DNA of 25,568 bases from Chromera velia (Eukaryota > Sar > Chromeraceae): the NCBI GenBank assembly GCA_018398765.1, contig JAHBMJ010001839.1:1-25568 (forward strand), read 5' to 3'. Of the stretch, positions 16,953 to 25,568 are shown one piece after another (position 1 is the first letter of the stretch; the number at the start of each line of letters is the position of its first letter). A program made the translations under genes and the position numbers. Under the pieces are notes generated by a model. That model was not told where the DNA came from. It saw nothing but the letters and a program-made list of their open reading frames with translations, and made no database searches.

Positions 16953-17304
16953 CGTAATCCCCGTAACCTTCACTTTCGACTTTCTTTTATAGGAAAAAGT
17001 CAACCCGACCCCCTCTTTCACGTCACATACGCAAGTGAAGGAGAGGAGGGTTCTGTCTGCCTTAGTCCGCGCGTTCAAGTCCTCGAGGTCAGACACTCAG
17101 AGCGAGGCCGCTCCTTCCCCTCTCTCACCCCCTCGGCGACCGACCAGATTCCCTGCGGACCGATCGAGAGGGTTGCCTGAGGCGAGAAAGGAAGGAAGAG
17201 AAGAGAAGAAGCAAAGAACAAAACAGACTGAATTTCGAAAAACGACCCTCGTGCCGGCAGTTGTTTCAATCCTTTTCCTTCGAGACCCGAGTCTTTGAGC
17301 GCAT
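16953..17304. other. No gene recognised
   Basis: Positions 17035-17298 (+) are open but Arg/Lys-rich without a domain. A homopurine stretch lies at about 17186-17215. Confidence 0.4.
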
Positions 17305-17860
17305 GAGGGGAGGAGGGCAAAAGGGGGGATGGAAGGGAACTACAGACAGGAGAGACAAGTTAAAGGTCAATCATGAGTATCACCATAGAAACACGAAAAA
17401 CAAAAAAAGCAAGTAAGTGATCAATCAAGGCAGGAAGAAGGATGGAGGAATGAAGGAAAAAATTGAGAGGGATATAGACGGTCAAATGGAGAGAAAGAAA
17501 GTCCAAAAACACAGCACACCGGATCAGCGAATCAAATCAATCCACCTTCACTGTTTTCCTGCTGGGCTAGCTCAGAGCAGCTGTACGACTGACTTTTTTG
17601 GATCAATGGCTTCTCCCGAGGGCTGCACTGCTCCACCACTTCTTCCCGTCTCCTCCTTTTTCCTCTTCCCCAACCCCCACCAGATAGCTAACTTTTCAAG
17701 CAGTGCTTTCAGAGTCTGACCCACAAGCTCAATAGGGAGTGACCGAATCATAGCTGTTAGAAGAGCCAGAGACAGGCAGTTGTTATGGACGCTCTCCCTC
17801 TTCCCGTCAACGATCCCCTCTCCGCACGGGTCCGTCTGCATGCCCGCATATATCCAAACG
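17305..17860 (-). pseudogene. Ankyrin-family exon copy B with 3' flank
   Basis: On the minus strand, 17850-17575 encodes a sequence that aligns with the 15.5 kb exon. It has Asp-Pro-x-x-Glu-Gly-Ile-Val-x-Gly, then Leu...Pro-x-Glu-x-Val...Leu-Lys-x-Leu-Leu-x-Lys-x-Ala, the same order and spacing. Its second half has diverged, and its ankyrin Gly-Ala turns are lost. The flank 17305-17510 matches 16077-16250. It is either a diverged exon of the same gene or a dead duplicate. Confidence 0.58.
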
Positions 17861-18489
17861 ATTGACGGATGAAGAAGGGTTCTTCAGAAGGCACGGGGGT
17901 TGCCTTTCTCAGTCAGTTGTATTTGAAGGCGGGGGCAGGGTCCAAGTCGCCGATTTTCTAAAAGCGTTTCAAAGATGGGCAGAGATTTATCAACCGCGCA
18001 AGCATCAAAGATAAGAATAGATGGAATTCAACACAAAGACCATAAAAAAAATTTCGCCCCCATCAATCACCAGAGAAGGCAAAGGTGCATGTTCATTCCC
18101 CACGAAGGCGTATGAAACGAGACAGATTACATGTATCCTCTGAGTGGACTCTGCTGCCCTCCGTGTCAACCAGCAACGGTGCGACAACCGGACTCGAAGC
18201 TCGACTGAGGCTTTGCAACACTTGACTGTTGCAGACCGAAACAAACCGAAAGCGAATGCTGGACAGCGTGCAAATATAACAAGAAGGATGGTGGGTGCTT
18301 TTATCTTTTTATCCCTTGCTATATATCTCTTGTAAGCACTGTGTGATGCTATTTCGGATTATTTCAGTTTTTCCAATGACAGCATCTCTTCGTACAAGGA
18401 CCTGTATGTTGTGAGCATGTTGTGAGCGCAACATCCCGAGAAGAGAAAAAAAAACAAAAAAAAAACAGAGAGAGAAACGACCCCCCCCT
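17861..18489. other. No gene recognised; A-rich tract
   Basis: It includes an A-rich run (about 18445-18475) and a short direct repeat GTTGTGAGC at about 18409-18430. It may contain the 3' LTR of the retroelement to the right, but no terminal repeat pair was found. Confidence 0.35.
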
Positions 18490-19286
18490 CCAGAGGCGCT
18501 CCGGTTGTACATAACAATGTCTCCCACACAATAAGTCCACAAAGCAGACGGGCGGGGAGGGCGGGCAGAGGGGAAAGAATGGTGAACACAAGACAGTGAA
18601 CCAGGGAGGGCAGCGGTTGTATGACGAGAACCCCCTCCCTCTACTGACATTCGGTTATTTAAACGTCGAATCGCCTCATCGTGGATCTCAGGCCATGAGC
18701 TGCCGGGGAGCTGATGCTTAAGGAGGAGAGAGTGGATGGAGGCAAGCACCTCTCTCTGCTATCGTTTGGATAAAGAGTTGCCGTCCTTGTAGCCGGAGGG
18801 CGCGAATGAGAGACGGAAGCCCCGATGCTTGGAGAGCTCAATGAGGGGGGCGTTTGCAAACTCAGACCCCTGGTCACATCGGATCTCCTCTGGGACCCTA
18901 AAACGATGGAACCATACGTTTTCAAGGAAAACGACAGTCTCGTGGCTGTTGGGGTGAGCAGCAAAGCAAGGGGCAAGGCCATAAGGGAGGAAATCCTCCA
19001 GTACCGTGAGTTGATGAGTTGGACCGCAGTCAGATGCTCCCAAATACAGGCTGTCGAGGTGCAGCCTCGCCCCCACGTATGCCCCCTTAGTGAAGGAGAC
19101 ACCGGGGATGGAGAAACCAACCGGGCCCTTCACCTGCGGACACTCAGGGCAAGAAGAGAGAACACGAGCGACACATGCTCGAATGGTAGTGAGTGGGAGT
19201 TCGAAAGAGAAATGAAAGAGGAGTTGAGCTATCACTTCCTTCTTGCCCGCATGCGCATACTCGCAATGAACCCCGTGAACAAAATC
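18490..19286 (-). pseudogene. Integrase remnant, catalytic Glu replaced by Lys
   Basis: The frame starts right after a TAG at 19287. The zinc-binding part has His-x4-His (about 19250-19270) and Cys-x2-Cys before a Pro-Gln-Val-Lys. The core has Asp at 19053-19055 and Asp at 18873-18875 in Cys-Asp-Gln-Gly, 60 codons apart as usual. The residue 36 codons further, which should be the catalytic Glu, is Lys (18765-18767), and a TAG follows at 18759-18761. The same frame continues through a helix and a Val-Gly-Asp-Ile-Val segment (about 18515-18535) typical of the integrase C-terminal domain. It is non-functional as it stands. Confidence 0.75.
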
Positions 19287-20789
19287 CTAAAAATCAGAAG
19301 CAGTAAAAATCTTGACTGTGCCTGTCTGTTTGAGTTGAATTGTAAACGTGAGTTGAGAAAACTCGAACTCAGAGAGAGAAGGTTCAGATTCATCAACAGA
19401 GAGAGATTCAGAGGGAGGAGAATCGCGGTCGTCAGAAAAAGAAACAGAAAGAGAAGGGACATCACCGCCAGTGGTTGCTTTCACAGAATCCTGCGCTGTA
19501 GTGGACGCCCTACCTGCGAGCCCACCTGGACGCGCTGGCTCCTTCAATCCCTCAACTCCCTCTCCAGAGGGGACAGACGCCTCCTCTGGAGACACAGACA
19601 TGCACACGTCGCCCTCAGGTGTCTCTCCCCTAGACACACAAACACGCACTCCCTCAGGTGCCTCTCGCGTAGATACAGGAACCCTGACACCCGTAATGCC
19701 CTCTGGAGGCGAGTGTAGAGCAGGGGTGGTGGTGGGAGAGGTGGTCGTGCACATGGCAAAAGGAAGAGGACGGAAGGGGGTAGAGTTATCGATCTCGTCC
19801 TCTGACTCATTGGGATCATCCTCCAGGGGGGGACGCTCGTCGTCGGACTCATCTGAGCCCACCAACAAAGGTGGGGAATCGTCATCTTGGACGAGAGAGA
19901 GGCCGTAATACTCCTCGAGGTCGATCCATGTCAAGGTGATATCAGGCCCAGAGGGTGATGGGATCACCATGACATTATCTTGGTAATCCATCTTCATAAA
20001 GAGCCGTTGGGTAAGGGCTTTTGAGAAGAGGAAAGGGATCGAAGACTGTGGAAGGATGAGGAAGGTAACGGACTCAAGGCGGTCACCGAAGATAACGTCA
20101 TAGAGCGTGACAGAGTAGGTGGCGTAGACGACGGCTCTGGAAGCCTCAAAGGAGTCGTTGCGAACAGCAGTCCGCACAGGGACTGGGGTGTTGAGTACCT
20201 TCACGGTGTAAGTGATGGAGGCGGAGACCTTTTCGAGGTAGAGCTCACCGACGGCCTCGACAGTTGCTCCGTCGTGCTTACTGAAATGAGGGCCGTGTAC
20301 CAAATCGGGGGAGATGACGGCAGCAGAGGCAAAAGAGACGGTCGCGCAGTGAATGTTGGCGGCCTTCTTGGAGGCACGGAGGCTCAGCTTGGAGGGACAC
20401 ATGGCATCAAGGTGCCCCTGCTTGCCACAACCGCAAATGTGAGCGATCGCTGGGCAAGTAGAGTAATCAGCATAAGGTGAGGCACCGCAAGTGATGCACT
20501 TCACATGCTTCCTCCATTGGTGAGCGACCCCACAGTAGATGCACTTGGGGTGGTTGGGCTCGGGAGTAGAAGATAGCCTGGAGGGAGGTGCACTCGAGAA
20601 CCAGATCGTGGCAGAGGGAGTCCGTGTTCCGAGCTGTTGTTCGTAGTAGCGCAGACAGTCACGAAGGCCTATGGGGGTATAATCCTGCAGGTGTGCGAGG
20701 ACGTACCGATAAGCGCCTCCTTCAGCGGGAAGTGACTCCAGGAGGATGTTGTACTTGAAGGGGACAAAGGGCTCAGACCCAAACACCAT
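19287..20789 (-). pseudogene. Gag 3' part: zinc knuckles, protease-like region, disordered linker
   Basis: This is a 500-codon open frame. Three Cys/His clusters lie at 20393-20548. The last reads Cys-Gly-Cys-Gly-Lys-x-Gly-His-x4-Cys, a nucleocapsid knuckle with one residue fewer between the first two Cys than the standard form. A beta-rich region follows (about 19960-20350) with an Asn-Asp-Ser in place of the retropepsin Asp-Ser/Thr-Gly, and a Leu-Pro-x-Ser-x-Pro-Phe stretch like retropepsin second halves. From about 19900 to 19340 it is acidic and Pro/Ser-rich with short repeats of a Pro-Glu-Gly-Val-type unit. Confidence 0.65.
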
Positions 20790-21600
20790 CGCTGGAACGA
20801 GTCAACGGAGACGGCCAAAGACTTTTGCTGCTCGGACAAAGTAGGTGTCGACAGACTCACTGGCGAGAAGACAAAGTGCGTTGACGGCATGCCAGCATTT
20901 CCGGACACGGGACTCATACGGACTGAGGTAGAGGCTGTCAAGGGTGTCAAGCAGCCACGAAGGGTCGTAGATCTGGTTGGCCTACACAGTGTGAGAACGG
21001 AGGACCTCTCGCACCCCTGAAGAGACCTTCTGACGGATGATGCCAGATAGGTCTTAGGGACCGAGTGCATGGGGACCATCCAACGAGCGGACTTCATCCA
21101 CCACCTCATGGAAGCTCTTTTTCCACAGTTCCACGTCTTCCTGGGGGGTGCCCGAAAAAATCGCCAACTGGTCAATCGCCTTTTTCGCCAACTCACTCCG
21201 GCGGGTCATAACTTAAACAGAGTGACCAGGGGAAGGAACGGGGAAAGGCTGCCAGGGTGGCTGCTGCTGCACAGGCGGCACAGGAGGAGAAGGAGACGGA
21301 ACGTTCTGCCAGAGAGGCCAATAATGGTGTACGGACTGTGGCACAGGAGTCGCGTACGGGCCTGTAGAAGGGAAAAAGCCTGAGGCAGGAGGGACAAGAG
21401 TCACCTGTGGAGGAGCAAATCCAAGAAAACTTGGACCAGGAGTTCCGATGGGGTAGTAGGCGGCCTGGTGCCCCGTCGGCAGAGCCAAGTGGGGGTATGG
21501 AGGAGCGGGAAGAGGTGCAGGGGGACCATCACCTGAGGACGCCTCAGCCACCGGGTGTGGAGGGTCGGACACCGGAGGCACAGGAGGATCGAGGTGGATC
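20790..21600 (-). pseudogene. Gag N-terminal part with in-frame stops
   Basis: In the same frame as the downstream part, this region is Pro/Gly/Ala-rich (21215-21560) and then has a typical gag core start (Phe-x-Gly-Thr-Pro...Trp...Phe). In-frame stops lie at 21213-21215 (TAA), 21054-21056 (TAA), 20982-20984 (TAG) and 20802-20804 (TGA). The sequence between them still reads as protein, so the stops look like later point mutations. Confidence 0.62.
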
Positions 21601-21894
21601 ACCCTGCCCAGCTTGACCAGAGGCACCAGAGACATCAGGTGGAGACATTTCGATGTGCTCCTCGACTTCAACCGCTGGCAGAGCATGATCTGCTGCATCA
21701 GGAGGAGATAAAGCAGAAGCGAGCTCAGAGCCAGGTGCGGGAGGACCGGATAGAGATCGTTCAATCACTGGAGTTTGCTCTATTACAAAAGCTAAGGAGA
21801 AGGCAAATGGACAAGAAGAAAGCCGTTCGACCCAGGAAAAGAAAGGACGCTTTCTCAAAGAATCAGAGGAAGAAAGCGGGAGCTGGCACCACAA
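21544..21894 (-). pseudogene. Gag 5' segment in a shifted frame
   Basis: This 116-codon minus-strand frame, rich in Pro, Ser, Glu and Gly, seems to be the natural N-terminal extension of the gag. It is one frame off the rest, so a frameshift near 21550-21600 is likely. It could instead be chance coding by a Pro-rich composition. Confidence 0.4.
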
Positions 21895-21900
21895 GATGTG

Positions 21901-22589
21901 TACTAGATTATAAGAACGAATATCTAGCTACACACAAAGACAAAAATAAAGACTTACGAAAAAATCGATCCGTAGGTCCTTATTCCAGAGAAAGTCATTA
22001 CAGAGTGGCAAGCAGAGAGCCACTCCCAGAGGAAAAACGTTCAATTCTAGCAATCGATCGAGATGAAACAATGAGAAATTTTGTGAGTCAAAATACATGC
22101 GAGAGGAGACGCCTGACGGAGTCCCTGCGTGCGGGAACCCCGGAAAGCCCCAAACGAGAAGTAAAAGAGTTCCAGAGATGACAATCACTTGCATAAACAA
22201 TCGGGACTCAGCGTGCGTCACTCAACATGCAGTCACTGACAGGAGAGGCGAGCTGGGATCAGTCAAAGAGAGAGAAGCGCATAGAAAGATGAATATCATG
22301 CGTGAGGCGAGCCGACCAGTGGTGGCGCGTGCAGCATTTAAGGATCTGGATGGGGACTTACGCACTTTAAAAATCAATTCGCTCGGCATGCGCCCCTTAC
22401 CAAACGGAAAGAGAGAAAAGAAGTGCGCATCAACAAGTAAAGAACAGGAGCAGCATGCTTCTGAAACATTACGGCTCCCCCTAAGCTTTCGTCCTGTGTC
22501 ATTGGATCGATTTTTGGAGCAGTCCCTTCAGACCCTTCTGAGCAGCCCATAGACCAAAGTATACAAAGCGCAGACAGATTGTTGTTTGT
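21901..22589. other. Probable 5' leader or flank of the retroelement, no gene proven
   Basis: Open frames on + (21555-22181 and 22097-22552) and on - (21928-22221) are present but have no domain. The sequence is A/G-rich on the plus strand. Confidence 0.35.
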
Positions 22590-22735
22590 TAGTGGCCTGG
22601 GAAACCAGGCGGGCCACGGGGTATGGTCTGAGCCTCAGCGATGAGGTACACCCTCCTGCTATTTGCGGGTGCGACCTCTATAAGACAAAACGGCGATAGT
22701 GCTCTAGGGCACCACTAATCACTAATCACTAATCA
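22590..22735 (+). other. Structured GC-rich element with tRNA-like boxes and a 7-bp tandem tail
   Basis: A perfect 6-bp stem with a GAAA tetraloop lies at 22595-22610. A TGGTCTGAGCC A-box-like word at 22624 and a GGTGCGACCTC B-box-like word at 22668 are 44 bases apart, the usual spacing in tRNA genes. Other stems (CCTC/GAGG at 22633-22646, CACCC/GGGTG at 22649-22671) are possible. The element ends in three copies of ACTAATC (about 22712-22734). This fits a tRNA-derived SINE or a LINE 3' end, but the T-stem does not pair, so it is not a working tRNA. Confidence 0.35.
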
Positions 22736-23341
22736 TATATCAAATCATAGAGAGCCGCTCTAGAATGCTTTCAAAACTATTTAAAAGAGCAAGTGATAGT
22801 GATAGTGATTTAATGGGTATCCTAGGTAGAGTACTGTCGCCGTTCTACCAGAAGTCGCCCCTGCGAACGGCAAAGGTGTATCCCATTGTTCAGGCAAGTT
22901 GCCCTAGAAACTGCCTAATAAGCTGCCTTAGGGTTATCAAAAGATTTTTTTATGATGTTAACCACCGACCATTCAGGTGACAGAATCAGTCTTCAATCAG
23001 GTCATAACCTATCAATCAATCAATTAATCAAAACCCCCTCCCTTTTTAGTTTCAGCTAGTTTTATCAAAATTACTAGACTTACCAAATTCTACTTAGTCG
23101 CACAGGTTAGCAAAGGTCTGACTATCTAAGCTGCACAAAACTAGCTATACATAAAATATAAAGTCTGTACCTGATGTATCCGTCAACATCTAAGTTGAAG
23201 TAAGTTCAAAAGGCTAGCCAAAAGGTCACAGTTCTTGTAAAGACTCAAAAAGCTGCGATATTGAATCTGTTTGATCGTGATAGCTCAATTGTTTCTCTAC
23301 TTCATGCAGATCAGGCTATGAGAAACGAAGACACATTCATG
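22736..23341. other. AT-rich spacer, no gene proven
   Basis: A 71-codon frame on + at 22765-22980 has no recognised domain. From 22980 the sequence is AT-rich with CTAG words, like 14.2-15.0 kb. Confidence 0.4.
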
Positions 23342-23357
23342 CGCACACACACACGAT

Positions 23358-23426
<69 letters not shown>

Positions 23427-23520
23427 AAAGAAAAAAAGATGGAGAGAGATGGAGAGAGACGGAGAGGGCGACTCAGAGGGAGAGGGAGGGAGAAAGAGAG
23501 AGAGAAACTATAGGAGAAAG

Positions 23521-23566
<46 letters not shown>

Positions 23567-23591
23567 TAGAGAGAGAGAGAGAGGGGGGGGG
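23342..23591 (+). repeat. Compound (CA)n(GA)n microsatellite
   Basis: A CA run (23361-23390) passes into GA (23391-23421), then imperfect purine-rich repeats (23440-23530), a second GA run, a short GACA run and a final G10 run. The plus strand is almost pure purine from 23390 to 23593. Confidence 0.95.
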
Positions 23592-23594
23592 GGA

Positions 23595-24547
23595 ATCACT
23601 CACTTAGCATCTCACTTACTCATTCACTCACTTACCGTCACTCGCTCACCTACCCATTCATTCATTCATTTATTTATTCATTCATTCATTCATTTATTTA
23701 TTTATCTATTTATTCATTCATTTATTTATTATTCATTTATTCATCAATCACCTTCTCACTGATTCATTTAAAAACCTACTCATTCACTTATTCAGTCACT
23801 TTCTCACAATTACTCACCCAATCGCTCATTCACTCCCTCATTCATTCACTCACGCACTCACTCACTCACTCACTAGCTCACTTACTCACTCACTTGCTCA
23901 CTCACTCTCTCACTCATTCACTCCCTCACTCACCCATTCACTCCTACACTCACTCACCCACACTCATTGATTCATTCACTAAGCCACTCGCTCATTCGCC
24001 TTGCTCATTCACTCACTCACTCACCCACTCATTCATTCACTGACTCACTGATTCATTCACTCACCCACTCACTTCTTCACCCACTCCCACACTTACGCAC
24101 TCACCTGCGCTCAATCACTCACTGACTCATTCATTCATTCACCCACTATTCACTGACGCCCTCATTCTCTCACTCACACAGCGACTCACCCACCCAGCCT
24201 CACTCACTCATTGACTCACTCCCTCCCATACCACCTTCACTCACTCATCCATTTACTCATTCATTCATTTACTCACCCACCCGCACTCACTTGCTCTCTC
24301 ACCCTCCTTCACTTACTCATTCATTCACTCACTCACTCACTCACTCACTCTCACATTTACCTGCACTCACTCAGTCGCTCACTCACTCACTCACTCACTC
24401 ATTCACTCATTCACTTACTCATTCACTCACTAACTCACTCATCCCGACATTCAGTCACCCATCCATCCATCCTAGCCATCCATCCATCTATCCATCTATC
24501 CATCCATCCATTCATTGATTCATTCATTCATTCATTCATTCATTCAC
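23595..24547 (+). repeat. About 0.95 kb TCAC/TCAT tetranucleotide satellite
   Basis: Almost the whole stretch is built of TCAC, TCAT and TTAT words with a period of four bases, with variants (CATC at 24460-24510). The apparent Thr-His-Ser-Leu protein frames come from this period. Confidence 0.95.
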
Positions 24548-24819
24548 CCCAGGGGCCTCCTGACCTACGCAGACAGTCATTTTGTCAGGCAGGCAGTCAG
24601 GCACGCAGACACAGCCACAGGCAAGAACAGGCAGGTATAGGCAGGCACAGGAAGGCACAAGCATGCTTCTCCCGTCTATCTCCGTCTCCAGCATACTTTC
24701 TCTCTCTGAAGGCATGTATGCTGGTCCCGGCGATTCCTGCATCAAACAATTAACAGTTTTTAGCTCAACAAGATCGCACCTCATCGGTTGGCAATGGTTA
24801 ATTGGCTCCTTTGGCTTAC

Positions 24820-25073
24820 CGGTCTTATCCGGTCTTGGCGTCAATGCAATCATTCGCTCGGTCCCGGAAGGCAACTGTAACCCGCGTTTTGCAGCTAACT
24901 TCGCGGCCGGTGGGCGAATTTTTCCTTGCATATCCGTCGCATAAAGACGTGCGCCATCATGAAAGTTTCTGACTGGCTTCAATTCCTTTCTGACTTGCCT
25001 GTTCGGAAGACGAAAGTCAACTTCAAGGAACGCTTCGAGTCTTTGAACTCCAGATCTCCATGCCCATAGGGGG
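24820..25073 (-). CDS. Probable exon of an unknown gene
   Basis: The minus strand encodes about 84 residues that look like real protein: Trp-Ala-Trp-Arg, Phe-Leu-Glu-Val-Asp-Phe-Arg-Leu-Pro, then basic Lys/Arg-rich segments with Ala-Lys-Leu-Ala-Ala-Lys-Arg-Gly. A GTAAGC donor follows directly (plus 24814-24819). The acceptor is less clear (an AG near 25073). I do not recognise the family and cannot find partner exons. The open frame runs on in both directions, so the ends are guesses. Confidence 0.4.
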
Positions 25074-25568
25074 ATCCCCTTCCGCACAGGCACACACAGA
25101 CCACGGAAACAACCGAGCTCAGGCCATCTCGATGAATTATTCTTCAATCCATCGGTCGGTCGACTGTTCACTTCGTCTACTGATCGACCTACGGACACAT
25201 GCAAACAAAAGGCACAAAGGGAAGAAAACTTCAAGAGAGAAAACACAGAACACATGCGGCCTGTTTCTTTCATTCGCCATACACAGCCATCCAGCTCTCT
25301 CGGAGGTGCCTACCAGATAGCCAGCCAGCCATCTTCCAGCCAAATTCGGATCTTTTTTCCTTTTCCTGTTGCATCACATACGCACGAACAGTCTGTCGAC
25401 CAGCCTAGGCTGCATGCTTCCAGTAACTGTGGTCAGCGGGGGGAGGTCCGGGGGGGCCTCCAACAGTCTATCTTCACGCTAATTCATTTCATAAAGCCAG
25501 CTGGAACAATTTGCACCAGATTTTCACAGCAGGATCGCGCAGACCGAAGTGAAAAGCAGCTCGTTCCA
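25074..25568. other. Right end, no gene recognised
   Basis: This is mixed sequence with short CAGC repeats near 25315-25330. No RNA gene or long believable frame was seen. Confidence 0.4.

Larger units (their letters stand above)
18490..21900 (-). mobile_element. Degenerate LTR-type retroelement lacking RT/RNase H
   Basis: Read on the minus strand, the order is Pro-rich gag, gag core, zinc knuckles, protease-like region, disordered linker, and integrase with HHCC and D,D catalytic residues. All from about 21560 to 18490 lie in one reading frame, interrupted by point stop codons. No reverse transcriptase or RNase H motif occurs between the protease-like region and the integrase. LTRs, primer-binding site and target duplication were not found, so the ends are approximate. 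Confidence 0.72.

Noticed and set aside
18825-19718. A 297-codon plus-strand frame
   Set aside because: It is antisense to the integrase and linker, whose minus-strand frame has clear catalytic motifs.
20669-21196. A 175-codon minus-strand frame over the gag core
   Set aside because: The alternative frame has the gag-like residues and continues the frame of the zinc-knuckle part; this one is Ser/Arg-rich shadow coding.
22618-22690. A functional tRNA gene
   Set aside because: A- and B-box-like words are present, but the T-stem and acceptor stem do not pair.
22618-22690. An HDV-like ribozyme as a firm call
   Set aside because: A P1/P2/P3/P4 layout can be drawn, but with a bulged P1, a 4-bp P2 and competing hairpins; kept only as a possibility.
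17890-23300. A pair of LTRs flanking the retroelement
   Set aside because: No long direct repeat pair was found by eye; short shared words such as ACCCCCTCCCT are too simple.
23261-24753. Long frames rich in Thr-His-Ser-Leu, Arg-Glu or Ser-Leu
   Set aside because: They follow the two- and four-base periods of the repeats and have no domain.

Overview
This window looks like nuclear DNA of an intron-rich protist. It has GT-AG introns with pyrimidine-rich 3' ends, one exon per domain, large microsatellites, an ankyrin-repeat gene family and LTR and LINE retroelement debris. The mix is compatible with a chromerid alga such as Chromera velia, but that name is inference: no rRNA or marker gene is present.

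Positions 1-13168 (+) hold most of one large gene whose 5' end lies outside the window. I resolve 21 exons; all phases agree and the parts sum to an open frame of about 1829 codons. The product reads as five EGF-like domains (four, then a sushi/CCP domain, then the fifth), a GAIN-like region, a GPS motif, a first membrane helix, about 670 cytoplasmic residues rich in Glu and Ser, and about four more membrane helices. This resembles polycystin-1/REJ or adhesion-receptor architecture. The GPS keeps its Cys/Trp scaffold but lacks the His-Leu-Thr cleavage triplet.

Positions 13169-14100 are a G-rich 3' flank with two sets of tandem repeats. Positions 14150-15245 are a sharply AT-rich island that ends in a decayed non-LTR reverse transcriptase fragment of metazoan style (- strand). 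Positions 15223-17860 (- strand) hold an ankyrin-repeat exon and at least three decayed, partly duplicated copies of it. About 18490-21900 (- strand) is a dead LTR-type retroelement: a gag with zinc knuckles, a protease-like region and an integrase in one reading frame with no reverse transcriptase or RNase H. It carries scattered stop codons and a lost catalytic Glu.

Positions 22590-22735 form a short structured element with tRNA-like A/B boxes and a 7-bp tandem tail. Positions 23342-24547 are a compound CA/GA microsatellite followed by about 0.95 kb of TCAC/TCAT tetranucleotide satellite. One probable minus-strand exon of unknown function lies near 24820-25073. The dominant themes are domain shuffling by symmetric exons in the receptor gene and layered decay of repeats downstream of it.
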